The notes: a model not told the origin generated them from the letters alone. A stretch of DNA of 64,000 nt from Acidovorax radicis (GCF_020510705.1 NZ_CP075184.1:3286001-3350000); one strand, 5' to 3'; shown: positions 1-9,212, numbered from the stretch's first letter. Numbers and translations are program-made.

Positions 1-2
1 CA

Positions 3-410
3 CTCGAAGACGCCGAGGTCTGTGTAATGCCCTTTGACCGCATCGAAGAATTGTCCCGAGAGGTCACGGCCCTGCAGCACCATGTGCACAAGATCATGAG
101 CCGCGAAATCGTGCGCGAGCACGGCGTGATGCTCCTGCTTGGCAGCATGCGTGCGGAAGAACGTCTTGCTGCGTTTCTTCTGAATTTGGTTCAACGCCTG
201 CACGCTCGCGGTTTTTCGCAGTCTGAACTCGTGCTCCGCATGACACGTGAAGAAATTGGAAGCTATCTCGGGCTCAAACTCGAAACCGTCAGCCGGACGT
301 TCTCCAAATTTGTGGAAGAAGGCGTTGTGGAGGTCAAACAGCGGCACGTCCGCATACTGGATACCGAGGCGCTCAAACGCATCGTCAATAGCCAACAGGC
401 ATGCCATTGA
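3..410 (+). CDS. fnr: FNR-type transcriptional regulator (3' part, 5' end outside window)
   Basis: This is the C-terminal part of a Crp/Fnr-family regulator that senses oxygen loss and activates microaerobic genes. The open frame runs in from the window edge, so the N-terminal cysteine cluster is not visible. What is seen is the end of the effector domain (EVCVMPFDRIEEL), the dimer helix, the conserved AEERLAAFLLNL stretch, and a helix-turn-helix with TREEIGSYLGL followed by ETVSRTFSKF, which matches the FNR DNA-reading helix type (E..SR). Directly downstream, on the other strand, lies the cbb3 oxidase cluster, and two FNR boxes are found there (5956-5969 and 8630-8643), so local regulation of that cluster is a reasonable inference. 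Confidence 0.9.
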   Translation, partial: LEDAEVCVMPFDRIEELSREVTALQHHVHKIMSREIVREHGVMLLLGSMRAEERLAAFLLNLVQRLHARGFSQSELVLRMTREEIGSYLGLKLETVSRTFSKFVEEGVVEVKQRHVRILDTEALKRIVNSQQACH

Positions 411-481
411 CCCAGTCTGGGTAGCGAGATTCCTGCCGGTAGGCTGGGCTCCAGCCCATGACTGGTATTTTCAATAGTGCA

Positions 482-781
482 TCAGGAACATGCATTTGTC
501 TTGCGACAGTCGTCTGGCCGCTCACCGTTAGGCACAGGACAGCGGTTCAGCTCGAACGGGGACAATGACAGCAGCGTCGTCAATGCGCCACTGGCCATTG
601 TGATGATCCAGAATATAAAAAAGGCCAGGGTATAGACCCCTTCCCTAGAAAGCGCTAAGGGCTGCCCAAACCAGTGCAGATCCTGCGGATCCACCAATGC
701 AAAAACGAGCATCTCCAGCACCCCTGCCATGAGAAATGCTGGCCATGCAATCCACATCAAGCGTTGCGTCCACATATACAT
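482..781 (-). CDS. Small membrane protein at the end of the cbb3 cluster
   Basis: A 99-residue protein of unknown function. It has two clear hydrophobic segments (about residues 8-28 and 50-70) and a hydrophilic C-terminus with two cysteines near the end. It is the last gene of the minus-strand block ccoG-fixH-this gene and is convergent with the fnr-type gene. I do not recognise a named family. Its place suggests a role linked to oxidase assembly, but this is only context. The start ATG has a second in-frame ATG two codons later, so the exact start is open. Confidence 0.7.
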   Translation of the reverse strand: MYMWTQRLMWIAWPAFLMAGVLEMLVFALVDPQDLHWFGQPLALSREGVYTLAFFIFWIITMASGALTTLLSLSPFELNRCPVPNGERPDDCRKTNACS

Positions 782-835
782 CCCGTCTCTTTTTCATAGG
801 GCCTGCCGCATGGGGGCATGACCGGTGTTTTGTGT

Positions 836-1120
836 TCAGCGGGGTTGATCTTGCACCGGGGTCGCGGCATGGTTACGCCCTTTCATGGCAGGTGCGAGAC
901 TTTTCTCAGGGGCTTTCAGCGTCTTGTTGATTTCGATGCCCTGTTGATAGTAATCCTCCGCCACGACCGGATCGGGCCGCGCGATAGCGAGCCACAGAGT
1001 GACGAAACCCGCCACGACCACAATGGCAGGGCCGGCAATCACGAGCCATACGTGACCAAACTTCCACCATGGTGCAGCAGGTAACGCACCAGATACAGCG
1101 GCAACAGGGGTTGACGACAT
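836..1120 (-). CDS. fixH: FixH family protein
   Basis: A 94-residue protein with one N-terminal membrane segment (about residues 22-45) followed by a periplasmic stretch containing DPVVAEDYYQQGIEINKTL, the hallmark of the FixH family. FixH proteins are needed for maturation of cbb3-type oxidases and are usually encoded with ccoG/fixG and the copper ATPase ccoI/fixI, as here. It is shorter than classical FixH (about 150-170 residues); the C-terminal beta domain is missing or much reduced, which is common in beta-proteobacterial versions. Confidence 0.85.
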   Translation of the reverse strand: MSSTPVAAVSGALPAAPWWKFGHVWLVIAGPAIVVVAGFVTLWLAIARPDPVVAEDYYQQGIEINKTLKAPEKSLAPAMKGRNHAATPVQDQPR

Positions 1121-1204
1121 GGCAATCTACTCCTCAAAACATCTCAATGGGCACCACCACCACCTGGCAGCTAAACCAGTGGGTGGTGGGGACTTGCAAG
1201 CTGG

Positions 1205-2650
1205 TTAACGTGGCACGAGGAAAACAGATTTCTCCGTCACGTGGGCACCAGTTCCAACCGCTTGCACATCAAAATACACCGTGTGCGAGCCTGGCTCAGC
1301 AGCTCCATACGGTATTTGCAACCTGACAGCCACCCAACGCGAATCCGCAGCACTGATGGTCACATCGGTATCCGAGGCAACCTCCAGCGCATCCAAACCA
1401 CGGGCACTGATACGATAAAGTTGCTCTCCCTCGGTGGCATTCATGATCTGTAGGCGGTAAATGTTCTCGAGTTTGCCACCTGCCACGATACGAGACAGCG
1501 CAGCACGGTCGCGCACTACATCCACCTTCAGTGGAGTCCGCATCGACAGACTCACAAGCATTCCCACGCACAAGACCAGCAGCGCTGCGCTGTAAATCAA
1601 TACCCGAGGGCGCAACACGCGTTGCAATATCTGCGACTGCGACCAACGATTGGCAACTGCATTTTGTGTGGAGTACCTGATCAAGCCCTTCGGGTACTGC
1701 ATTTTTTCCATCACGGTATTACAAGCGTCGACACACAGGCCGCAGCCTATGCATTCATATTGCAATCCATCACGGATATCGATACCGACCGGGCAAACCT
1801 GAACACAAAGCGTGCAATCAATGCAGTCACCCAGACCTTTGGCTTTGTAATCCACGGATTTGTTGCGTGGACCGCGGCGCTCACCCCGCTCTACGTCATA
1901 AGTAACAATCAATGTATCGCTGTCAAACATGGCGCTCTGAAACCGAGCGTAAGGACACATGTACTTGCATACCTGCTCCCGCATGAAGCCGGCATTGCCA
2001 TAGGTGGCAAATCCATAAAAAAGCACCCAGAAAACCTGCCACCCACCACTGAAGGCCAGAAGCTCCGGACCCAGCTCGCGGATCGGTACAAAATAGCCCA
2101 CAAAGGTGAACCCGGTCCACAGCGCAACGACAAGCCAAACAATATGCTTCAGCGATTTTTTGCGAAGCTTCTCAAAGGACCAGGGGCTCTTGTCGAGTCG
2201 TAACCGCGCGCTCCGGTCCCCTTCGATTTTGTGCTCAATCCACATGAACATTTCGGTGTAGACGGTTTGCGGGCACGCAAAACCACACCAAAGACGCCCT
2301 GCCACGGCCGTAAACAAAAACAGCGACATTGCTGAAATGATCAGCAAGCCGGTCAGATAAATAAAGTCTTGCGGGTAAAGCACCAACCCGAAGATATAAA
2401 ACCGCCGCGCCCCGAGGTCAAACAACACCATCTGGCGCTGCCCCCACTCCAACCAGGGCAACCCGTAGAAAACGAGCTGCGTGAGAAACACCATAGCCCA
2501 GCGCCAACGGGCAAACAGACCTGTGATGGATCGCGGATAAATCTTCTTCTGCGCTTCAAACAGAGAAACGATTTCACCTTCTGACGAAACATCAGACGCG
2601 ACTGGCGTAATAGGAATGACCTTGCGAGTGGGCTCGCTGGGAGTCTTCAT
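1205..2650 (-). CDS. ccoG: cbb3 oxidase accessory protein CcoG (polyferredoxin-like)
   Basis: A 481-residue membrane iron-sulfur protein that assists copper delivery to cbb3 oxidase. The N-terminal half holds membrane segments and the diagnostic GRLWCGFACPQTVYTEMF stretch. Residues around 255-315 carry two 4Fe-4S cluster motifs (CIDCTLCVQVCPVGIDIR and CIGCGLCVDACNTVM). The C-terminal third is a periplasmic immunoglobulin-like domain. It lies downstream of ccoP and upstream of fixH on the same strand, as in many proteobacteria. Length is normal for the family. Confidence 0.95.
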   Translation of the reverse strand: MKTPSEPTRKVIPITPVASDVSSEGEIVSLFEAQKKIYPRSITGLFARWRWAMVFLTQLVFYGLPWLEWGQRQMVLFDLGARRFYIFGLVLYPQDFIYLTGLLIISAMSLFLFTAVAGRLWCGFACPQTVYTEMFMWIEHKIEGDRSARLRLDKSPWSFEKLRKKSLKHIVWLVVALWTGFTFVGYFVPIRELGPELLAFSGGWQVFWVLFYGFATYGNAGFMREQVCKYMCPYARFQSAMFDSDTLIVTYDVERGERRGPRNKSVDYKAKGLGDCIDCTLCVQVCPVGIDIRDGLQYECIGCGLCVDACNTVMEKMQYPKGLIRYSTQNAVANRWSQSQILQRVLRPRVLIYSAALLVLCVGMLVSLSMRTPLKVDVVRDRAALSRIVAGGKLENIYRLQIMNATEGEQLYRISARGLDALEVASDTDVTISAADSRWVAVRLQIPYGAAEPGSHTVYFDVQAVGTGAHVTEKSVFLVPR

Positions 2651-2692
2651 GGTGTCGCTACTCTACAAACGGAAAACGTACTCTGTAATAAC

Positions 2693-2716
2693 CAGGCGGC
2701 GCAAATGCGCCGCCTG
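2693..2716 (-). terminator. Hairpin between ccoP and ccoG
   Basis: A perfect inverted repeat with 10-bp arms (CAGGCGGCGC / GCGCCGCCTG) around an AAAT loop begins six bases past the ccoP stop. On the minus strand it is followed by GTTATTACAG, not a clear U-run, so it may slow or partly end ccoNOQP transcription or protect the 3' end of that mRNA rather than fully terminate. Confidence 0.5.
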
Positions 2717-2721
2717 AACTG

Positions 2722-3636
2722 TCACCGTGAGGCGACTTGCTTGTTCGACAAGCCCCAGACATAGGCTGCCAGAACGCCAATCTGCGCTTCCGTCAGCTTT
2801 TCTTCCTGAGCAGGCATCTGGTTGACTTTACCGTTGTTGATCATGGCGGTGATGGCTGCCTCGCCCCAACCGTGAAGCCAGATGTCATCGGTCAGATTAG
2901 GGGCACCAAGGGCTTGGTTGCCCTTGCCGTCCATGCCATGGCATGCAGCGCAGGCGGTGAACTTTGACTTGCCCAACGAGGCACGCAAGGAATCATGCGG
3001 GCTACCCGAAAGACTCAGCACATAGTGCGACAAGTTGCGAACATCCTCCGGCGTGCCTACAGCAGCCGCCATCGGGGGCATGTTGCCGATACGGCCCTTA
3101 TTAATCGTCTCACGGATTTTTTCGGGAGAGCCGCCATGCAACCAATCAGCGTCCGTCAGATTCGGAAAACCCTTGCTGCCACGGGCATCCGAACCATGGC
3201 ACTGGGCGCAGTTGTTCATGAACAGGCGTTCACCAATGGCATGGGCTTGGGGATCCCCTGCAACGTCTTCCGGCTTCATGGACGTGAAACGTGCGTACAA
3301 CGGTTCCAACTCGGTTTTGGCCTTGGCCATTTCGGCTTCGTACTCGCCCTTTTGGGTCCAGTTCAACTTACCCGTGAAGCTACCCAGACCGGGAAATACG
3401 GCCAAATACCCGAGCGCAAAGACAATGGTGATAACGAACAACCACACCCACCAACGTGGCAGCGGGTTGTTCATTTCGACCAGATCTTCGTCCCAGACAT
3501 GGCCCGTGGTGTTGTCGGCGGTTGCAGCCACTTTTTTACGGCCGGCCATCCACAGCAGCAGCGCGCAGGAAAAAATACCGACCAAGGTCAGCGTGGTCAC
3601 AAAGACCGACCAGAAATTGCTGGTGAAGTCACTCAT
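2722..3636 (-). CDS. ccoP: cbb3-type cytochrome c oxidase subunit III, diheme (CcoP)
   Basis: A 304-residue membrane-anchored diheme cytochrome c that passes electrons to the CcoO/CcoN core. It has two membrane segments (about residues 10-30 and 60-80) and two heme c sites, CAQCH and CAACH, each followed by a distal methionine region (GNMPPM; NQMPAQ). It is the last gene of ccoNOQP, with ccoQ just 24 bp upstream. Length and layout are typical. Confidence 0.96.
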   Translation of the reverse strand: MSDFTSNFWSVFVTTLTLVGIFSCALLLWMAGRKKVAATADNTTGHVWDEDLVEMNNPLPRWWVWLFVITIVFALGYLAVFPGLGSFTGKLNWTQKGEYEAEMAKAKTELEPLYARFTSMKPEDVAGDPQAHAIGERLFMNNCAQCHGSDARGSKGFPNLTDADWLHGGSPEKIRETINKGRIGNMPPMAAAVGTPEDVRNLSHYVLSLSGSPHDSLRASLGKSKFTACAACHGMDGKGNQALGAPNLTDDIWLHGWGEAAITAMINNGKVNQMPAQEEKLTEAQIGVLAAYVWGLSNKQVASR

Positions 3637-3660
3637 GGGGTGTTCTCGTTCTGGTGAAAG

Positions 3661-3798
3661 TCAATCTTGCTCAAAGGGCAACTGCGCCGCCTCGTCGAAC
3701 CGGGATTTGTTGCGCCCCCTGTAGGCCCAGATCCAGATGCCGACAAAACAGACCATCGATACCACCGTAGCTACGATGCGCATGGTTGTGATATCCAT
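3661..3798 (-). CDS. ccoQ: cbb3 oxidase small subunit CcoQ/FixQ
   Basis: A short gene of 45 codons found by reading the space between ccoO and ccoP. The protein begins MDITTMRIVATVV, has one membrane helix (about residues 7-26) and then the family-typical WAYRGRNKSRFDEAA stretch. CcoQ stabilises the CcoNOP complex. The position between ccoO and ccoP, a good spacing to both, and the fit to the FixQ pattern make this secure. Confidence 0.93.
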   Translation of the reverse strand: MDITTMRIVATVVSMVCFVGIWIWAYRGRNKSRFDEAAQLPFEQD

Positions 3799-3810
3799 TG
3801 CAAATCTCCT

Positions 3811-4443
3811 TTACTTGAGCGCGCGGCCCATGATCTGCAGGTAGGCAATAAGAGCATCCTGCTCAGACTTGCCCTTGACCTCGCCAGCCGCCGCATTGAT
3901 TTGCTCGTCGGTGTAAGGCACACCCACGGTGCGCAGCGCCTTCATGCGGGGTGCCATCACGGCCGGGTCTACCTGGTTCTTGTCCAGCCATGAATAGGCA
4001 GGCATGTTGGACTCAGGCACCACGTCGCGCGGGTTGTTCAAGTGAATGCGATGCCATTCATCGCTGTACTTGCCGCCAACACGTTGCAGATCAGGCCCCG
4101 TGCGCTTGCTCCCCCACTGGAAGGGGTGGTCGTACACAAACTCACCGGCCACCGAGTAGTGCCCGTAACGCAAGGTCTCGGCACGGAACGGACGGATCAT
4201 CTGCGAGTGGCAGTTGTAGCAGCCCTCGCGGATGTAGATGTCGCGACCAGCCAGTTGCAAAGCGGTGTAGGGCTCGACGCCTTTGACAGCCTCTGTGGTG
4301 GACTTCTGAAAGAACAGCGGCACGATCTCTACCATGCCGCCAATGGCGATCACGAGCAGGATGAGCACGATCATCAGGAAATTATTGGTTTCCACCTTCT
4401 CGTGGGAAAAACCGGTCGAAGCAGATGTGTTTTTGTCGGACAT
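3811..4443 (-). CDS. ccoO: cbb3-type cytochrome c oxidase subunit II, monoheme (CcoO)
   Basis: A 210-residue monoheme membrane cytochrome c of the cbb3 oxidase. One N-terminal membrane anchor (about residues 23-45), the heme site [12 protein letters not shown], and the family motifs [16 protein letters not shown] and MPAYSWL are all visible. It transfers electrons from CcoP to the CcoN heme-copper centre. It sits 18 bp after ccoN and 12 bp before ccoQ, so it is surely in the same transcript. Confidence 0.97.
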   Translation of the reverse strand: MSDKNTSASTGFSHEKVETNNFLMIVLILLVIAIGGMVEIVPLFFQKSTTEAVKGVEPYTALQLAGRDIYIREGCYNCHSQMIRPFRAETLRYGHYSVAGEFVYDHPFQWGSKRTGPDLQRVGGKYSDEWHRIHLNNPRDVVPESNMPAYSWLDKNQVDPAVMAPRMKALRTVGVPYTDEQINAAAGEVKGKSEQDALIAYLQIMGRALK

Positions 4444-4461
4444 GAATTAGCTCCTTCGGTC

Positions 4462-5901
4462 TCAGGCGTGCGCCGCATTCACGGCGGGAATCGCCACCTT
4501 GACCGATCGGCCGGAGATGGCGGTGAGCCACACGTTCCAGGCCATGATCACCATGCCGCTCAGGTACAGCAGCCCGCCAGCCACACGAATCACATAAAAC
4601 GGATAAGTGGCTTTCACGCTCTCCACGAAGGTGTATGTCAGCGTGCCGTCGGGGTTGATAGCGCGCCACATCAGGCCCTGCATCACGCCGGCAATCCACA
4701 TGGCTGCGATGTACAGCACGATGCCAATCGTTGCCAGCCAGAAGTGCAGCTCGATAGCCTTCATGGAATGCATCTTCTCTTTGCCAAACAAGCGCGGCAC
4801 GAGGTAATAGAGCGAGCCAATAGTGATAAGACCCACCCAGCCCAGCGCGCCCGAATGCACGTGTCCAATGGTCCAATCCGTGTAGTGGCTCAGGGCATTC
4901 ACGGTCTTGATGGACATCATCGGACCTTCAAAAGTGGACATGCCATAGAACGACAGCGACACGATCAGGAAGCGCAGGATCGGATCGTCGCGCAGCTTGT
5001 GCCATGCACCCGACAGCGTCATGATGCCGTTGATCATGCCGCCCCAGCTAGGAGCCAACAGGATCAGGGAGAACACCATACCCACCGATTGCGTCCAGTC
5101 AGGCAGCGCGGTGTAGTGCAGATGGTGTGGGCCCGCCCACATGTACGTGAAAATCAGTGCCCAAAAGTGAACGATGGACAGGCGATAGCTGTAAACCGGA
5201 CGACCGGCCTGTTTAGGAATGAAGTAATACATCATTCCCAGGAAACCCGCTGTGAGGAAGAAGCCGACGGCATTGTGGCCGTACCACCACTGCACCATGG
5301 CGTCCTGCACCCCGGCGTAAGCGGAATAACTCTTCATGAAACCCGCGGGGATTTCAGCACTGTTCACAACATGCAGCAACGCAATCGCCAGGATGAAAGC
5401 GCCAAAAAACCAGTTCGCCACGTAGATGTGCTTGACCTTTCGCACACCAATCGTGCCAAAAAACACGATGGCATAAGACACCCAGACCAGGGTGATCAAG
5501 ATATCGATAGGCCACTCAAGTTCGGCATATTCCTTGCCCGACGTGTATCCCAGGGGCAAACTGACGACGGCCGCCAGAATGACCAATTGCCAGCCCCAAA
5601 AGGTAAATGGAATCAAAGGGCCGCCAAACAAGCGCGCCTGGCTGGTGCGCTGCACAACGTAATAGCTGGTAGCAAACAGTGCGGAGCCGCCAAACGCAAA
5701 AATCACCGCATTGGTATGCAACGGACGTAGACGGCCATAACTGAGCCAGGGAATGCCAAAGTTGAGTTCAGGCCAGGCGAGCTGGGCGGCGATCAAAACG
5801 CCCACCAACATACCAACCACCCCCCATACCACGGCCATGATAGAAAACTGGCGCACAACTGTATCGTTGTAATGCGCAACACTTGTTTTTGGAGAATCCA
5901 T
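4462..5901 (-). CDS. ccoN: cbb3-type cytochrome c oxidase subunit I (CcoN)
   Basis: The 479-residue catalytic subunit holding heme b and the heme b3-CuB centre, which reduces oxygen at very low concentrations and pumps protons. About 12 membrane helices are visible. Metal and heme ligand histidines are recognisable in [28 protein letters not shown] and the pair of histidines in [11 protein letters not shown]. The start ATG has a good ribosome site (AAAGAGG) nine bases ahead. An FNR box is centred about 62 bp before the ATG, the spacing expected for an FNR-activated promoter with a short leader. Confidence 0.97.
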   Translation of the reverse strand: MDSPKTSVAHYNDTVVRQFSIMAVVWGVVGMLVGVLIAAQLAWPELNFGIPWLSYGRLRPLHTNAVIFAFGGSALFATSYYVVQRTSQARLFGGPLIPFTFWGWQLVILAAVVSLPLGYTSGKEYAELEWPIDILITLVWVSYAIVFFGTIGVRKVKHIYVANWFFGAFILAIALLHVVNSAEIPAGFMKSYSAYAGVQDAMVQWWYGHNAVGFFLTAGFLGMMYYFIPKQAGRPVYSYRLSIVHFWALIFTYMWAGPHHLHYTALPDWTQSVGMVFSLILLAPSWGGMINGIMTLSGAWHKLRDDPILRFLIVSLSFYGMSTFEGPMMSIKTVNALSHYTDWTIGHVHSGALGWVGLITIGSLYYLVPRLFGKEKMHSMKAIELHFWLATIGIVLYIAAMWIAGVMQGLMWRAINPDGTLTYTFVESVKATYPFYVIRVAGGLLYLSGMVIMAWNVWLTAISGRSVKVAIPAVNAAHA

Positions 5902-5955
5902 CGGGCACCTCTTTATATTGCTTTGCGAGTTTCACGTACGCGGAGCTTCTGAGCA

Positions 5956-5969
5956 TTGACACAAGTCAA
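5956..5969. promoter_or_regulatory. FNR box upstream of ccoN
   Basis: TTGAC-ACAA-GTCAA is a perfect palindrome and a close match to the FNR consensus TTGAT-N4-ATCAA. Its centre lies about 61 bp before the ccoN ATG; if it acts at -41.5, the transcript would start near 5921 and have a ~20-base leader carrying the ribosome site. The box overlaps the ccoS stop codon. Confidence 0.75.
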
Positions 5970-6103
5970 TCGTCTCGGAGAATGCGCTCCCCCTCCTGCT
6001 CCACACTCTCAAACTGGCCGTGATAGACAGCCCACCACAGCCCCACCAGAATCAAAAGAACCAGAATGACGGACAGCGGAATCAGCAGATAAAGAATATC
6101 CAT
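5966..6103 (-). CDS. ccoS: cbb3 oxidase assembly protein CcoS
   Basis: A 45-residue single-helix membrane protein (starts MDILYLLIPLSVILV, ends VEQEGERILRDD), read directly from the DNA between ccoI and ccoN. The family is needed to insert heme b and copper cofactors into CcoN. Its ATG overlaps the ccoI TGA stop by one base (TGATG), so the two are translationally coupled. Its stop codon lies inside the FNR box that serves ccoN. Confidence 0.92.
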   Translation of the reverse strand: MDILYLLIPLSVILVLLILVGLWWAVYHGQFESVEQEGERILRDD

Positions 6104-8595
6104 CAGATGGGCTCCAGGATTTTCTTGGTCACCCGACCGGGCAGTGGCGCGCTCGTGCCTTCACGAGGTGAAACCACCGCTTCAGGAGGGCAGCTTGCGC
6201 CACCAGCCAAACCGGGCAGCTCGCGCGAAAGCCGGGCAGCATTGAGCACAACCAGCAACGAACTCAAGGCCATGCCCAAGCCCGCCAACCAGGCAGGCAT
6301 CCATCCCGCCACGGCCAACGGAACACACAACGCGTTGTAGCCTGCTGCCCACCACAGGTTCTGGCGCACCACATGCAGAGTGCGTCGCGCCAGCATCACC
6401 GCCTGCGGCACCATGGCAAGGCTGTCGCCGAGCACCACAAAGTCGGCGCGGGATTGGGCCAAAGGCACGGCACGGCCAAATGCGAACGAAACATGCGCAC
6501 CGGCAAGCACCGGGCCGTCGTTCAGTCCATCACCCACCATAGCCACCTGGTGCCCCTGGGCCTGCAGCGCCTGAAGCGCCGCCAGCTTGGCCTGGGGCGT
6601 GCAATCTCCCCTGAATTCAGCAATACCCGTCTGAGCGGCAATGCGCTGCACCACGGCCTGGCGATCCCCCGACAGAATCTTCACCGCAACGCCGGCTTGC
6701 TGTAGCACCGCGACCACCCCAGGGGCTTCGGCGCGCAGGTCTTCTGCCAAGTCGAATCGTGCCAGCTCCGTCACAGCACTGCCAGGCGTTTGCTGGGACA
6801 ACACCACTTGCAGCTCAGCACTACCAGCGCCGTCCGGAGCCAAACCGGCATGGCGGGGGGAGCCCAGCCACACCCGCCGCAACGCGAGGGGGTCGGTGTC
6901 ATCGTGGACAGTCGCCGTCAGGCCCAGCCCGGCGTCCTCCGTCAGATCGGAGATACGCCACCGATCGTCGCTCAGTTCTTCAGCAGCCGTAGCAAGGGCT
7001 CGCGATGCAGGGTGCATCGAGTGCCGGGCCAGCGCCGCAGCCAGCGCCAACGCGTCGTTCGCCGACAAGCTGGTTGTGGTGTGGACGGCTCTTAGCGCCA
7101 TGCCGTCACGGGTCAGTGTGCCGGTTTTGTCAAACACCAAGGTATCTACGCTGGCCAAGGCCTCCAACCCCTGAAGATTGCGCACCAGTACACCATGGCG
7201 CGCCAAAGTGCCCGCAGCGGTCAACATGGCCACGGGAGTGGCAAGCGACAAGGCGCAAGGGCAAGTCACGATCAGCACCGCTACCGCAACCATCAACGCG
7301 TGTCCCGGGTCCGATGGCCACCAATACGCTGCCGCCAAAAAGGCTGCCAGCAGCACAGCGGCAAGAAATGGCCGCGCAATACGATCTGCCAACTGGGCAA
7401 GCCGGGGCTTTTGCAAAGAGGCACTTTCCATCAGCGCCACAATTTGTGCAAAACGCGTTTGCCCACCCATCCCCTGCACCAGCATCTCCACGGGAGATTG
7501 CAGGTTGTAGCTCCCTGCGGTCACCGTGCTGCCGACTGGCCGGGCCACAGGCGTGGACTCGCCGGTCAACAAGGCCTCGTCTGCGTGCGTGTTGCCCACC
7601 GTGATGACACCGTCTGCCGGAAAAGCTTCGCCAGGCAACACCCGAATGGTGTCTCCCACGGCAAGACGACGTGTAGCCACCCGGATGAAACTGCCGTCGG
7701 CCACGCGCCGCTCCACGCTGTCGGGCAGACGATTCATCACGGCCTCCAGTGCGCCCGCCGTGCGGTCCCGAAGGCGCAGCTCAAGCCACCGGCCGGTCAG
7801 CAGGAAGAAGACAAACATCGTCAAAGAGTCGTAATACACCTCTTTGCCAAAAACACCTGCGGGATCGAAGGTGCCTGCCGTGCTGACCGCAAAAGTGATG
7901 GCCATACCCAGCGCCACGGGCAAATCCATGCTGATCCGGCGCAAGCGGACGTCACGCAAGGCACTGGCAAAAAATGGACCGCATGAAAAAACAACCATGG
8001 GCAACGTGATGACCCAGGACGCCCAACGCAGCAGTTGCTCCATTTCGCCAGTGAGATCGCCGGGTTGGGCCACGTAGGCTGGCCACGCATACATCATCAC
8101 CTGCATCATGCAAAAACCCGCCACCAGCCAGCGCCAAAGCGCCCGACGGCTTTCGCGAAGGCGCTGATCGCGCGCAAATGCGTCCATGGCGGGCATGGCA
8201 CGGTAACCCGCCTTCTGCACCGCCTCCATCCACTGCGAAGGGCGCACGCGGTCGGGGCGCCACACCACGCGTGCGCGGCGCGTGGCAGCGCTCACATCGG
8301 CCTGCAGCACCCCCGGCACAGTCCGCAAAGCATCTTCAATGGTGAGCGCACAGGCGGCGCAATGCATGCCCTCCAGCACCACCTGCGACTCCCAATGGGT
8401 GGAAGCGGGGTCTACCGACGATGCACCGACGGCGGGCACCAGAGGACTTCCCGTCGGCCCGCATGGGCGACCAAAGGCCAGCCACTCTTGCGGATCGTCC
8501 AACAAATGGACCGGCTTGACAGACGGCTCCATTGCCGTATCTTCAGGCGGGTGCGTCCCATCGGAAACCGGTGCACCGGGTCGAAAAATTGACAT
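6103..8595 (-). CDS. ccoI: Copper-exporting P1B-type ATPase CcoI (cbb3 oxidase biogenesis)
   Basis: An 830-residue copper-transporting ATPase that supplies copper for the oxidase. In order: N-terminal heavy-metal domain with GMHCAACALTIEDAL (about residues 77-91), membrane helices, actuator motif GES, the metal-passage motif CPC in TCPCALSLATP, phosphorylation site DKTGTLT, and the hinge GDGLNDGPVL. The coupling to ccoS and linkage to ccoNOQP point to the CcoI/FixI subtype rather than a detoxifying CopA. The ATG at 8595 lies only ~35 bp from an FNR box; an in-frame ATG at 8532 is an alternative start that would leave a normal leader. Confidence 0.95.
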   Translation of the reverse strand: MSIFRPGAPVSDGTHPPEDTAMEPSVKPVHLLDDPQEWLAFGRPCGPTGSPLVPAVGASSVDPASTHWESQVVLEGMHCAACALTIEDALRTVPGVLQADVSAATRRARVVWRPDRVRPSQWMEAVQKAGYRAMPAMDAFARDQRLRESRRALWRWLVAGFCMMQVMMYAWPAYVAQPGDLTGEMEQLLRWASWVITLPMVVFSCGPFFASALRDVRLRRISMDLPVALGMAITFAVSTAGTFDPAGVFGKEVYYDSLTMFVFFLLTGRWLELRLRDRTAGALEAVMNRLPDSVERRVADGSFIRVATRRLAVGDTIRVLPGEAFPADGVITVGNTHADEALLTGESTPVARPVGSTVTAGSYNLQSPVEMLVQGMGGQTRFAQIVALMESASLQKPRLAQLADRIARPFLAAVLLAAFLAAAYWWPSDPGHALMVAVAVLIVTCPCALSLATPVAMLTAAGTLARHGVLVRNLQGLEALASVDTLVFDKTGTLTRDGMALRAVHTTTSLSANDALALAAALARHSMHPASRALATAAEELSDDRWRISDLTEDAGLGLTATVHDDTDPLALRRVWLGSPRHAGLAPDGAGSAELQVVLSQQTPGSAVTELARFDLAEDLRAEAPGVVAVLQQAGVAVKILSGDRQAVVQRIAAQTGIAEFRGDCTPQAKLAALQALQAQGHQVAMVGDGLNDGPVLAGAHVSFAFGRAVPLAQSRADFVVLGDSLAMVPQAVMLARRTLHVVRQNLWWAAGYNALCVPLAVAGWMPAWLAGLGMALSSLLVVLNAARLSRELPGLAGGASCPPEAVVSPREGTSAPLPGRVTKKILEPI

Positions 8596-8629
8596 GGTTC
8601 AAGCCTATCTTTGACACATAGCAAGCACA

Positions 8630-8643
8630 TTGACCTGCATCAA
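8630..8643. promoter_or_regulatory. FNR box between ccoI and usp
   Basis: TTGAC-CTGC-ATCAA matches the FNR consensus in both half-sites. It sits between the divergent ccoI (minus) and usp (plus) genes. Towards usp, a site at -41.5 would put the start near 8678 with a weak -10 (TAAGCT) at 8665-8670. Towards ccoI the same spacing gives a start near 8595. It may thus serve both directions. Confidence 0.7.
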
Positions 8644-8695
8644 GCCTCAGAACATGATTCATCCTAAGCTTGTTCCACAACTTTGAGGAGCCCAT

Positions 8696-9139
8696 ATGTA
8701 CAAACGCATCCTGATCGCAACAGACGGATCACCCCTGTCGAACATCGCGGTAAAACACGGTCTGTCGCTGGCAGAACTCTCTGGCGCCACGGTGATCGCC
8801 CTCAAGGTAGTGCCACGCTATCCCAGGAGCTATTTTGAAGGCGGCATGCCCGTCGACATGACCGATGTGAAACGCATCGAAGCCCAATGGGGCAACGCAG
8901 CGCAGGCCATGGTCGACAAGATAAAAGCCCAAGGTGCGGAACAGGGAGTCGCGGTCAAGGCCGTCATCGCCAAATCCGACTTGGTGGCCGAGGCCGTGAT
9001 CTCTGCAGCCAAGAAGCACAAGTGCGACCTGATCGTGATGGCATCGCACGGCCGCAAGGGCATCAAGCGCCTGCTGCTGGGCAGCGAAACGCAGCATGTG
9101 CTGACGCATTCGCACATCCCTGTGTTGGTGCTGCGCTAA
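8696..9139 (+). CDS. Universal stress protein, UspA family
   Basis: A 147-residue single-domain universal stress protein. The N-terminus MYKRILIATDGSPLS and the nucleotide-binding loop MASHGRKGIKRLLLGSET (G-2x-G-9x-G-S/T type) near the C-terminus are both present, so ATP binding is expected. A good ribosome site (GAGGAG) precedes the ATG. Divergent from ccoI and with an FNR box in the shared region, it is probably induced when oxygen falls, as reported for many Usp genes. A terminator follows at 9212-9250. Confidence 0.93.
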   Translation: MYKRILIATDGSPLSNIAVKHGLSLAELSGATVIALKVVPRYPRSYFEGGMPVDMTDVKRIEAQWGNAAQAMVDKIKAQGAEQGVAVKAVIAKSDLVAEAVISAAKKHKCDLIVMASHGRKGIKRLLLGSETQHVLTHSHIPVLVLR

Positions 9140-9162
9140 ACACCATGAATATGCATCAAAAC

Positions 9163-9212
9163 AGGCTCTAGCGCTTATTCATCAATCGTTAGCAGCTATT
9201 AAATAAATAGCA
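9163..9212. repeat. Dispersed palindromic repeat, copy 1
   Basis: One of about eight copies of a ~50-bp imperfect palindrome in this window. Core: TCTAGCGCTTATTCAT and the partner TCGTTAGCAGCTATT, followed by an A/T-rich tail. It lies just after usp and before its terminator. Confidence 0.75.

Noticed and set aside
445..458. Hairpin TGGGCT-CC-AGCCCA after the fnr-type gene as a terminator
   Set aside because: A two-base loop is too tight and the following T-run is weak; possible but not supported enough to list.
4042..5730. Long plus-strand open frame opposite ccoN
   Set aside because: Antisense to a certain gene, His/Arg-rich composition typical of GC-rich shadow frames, no ribosome site.
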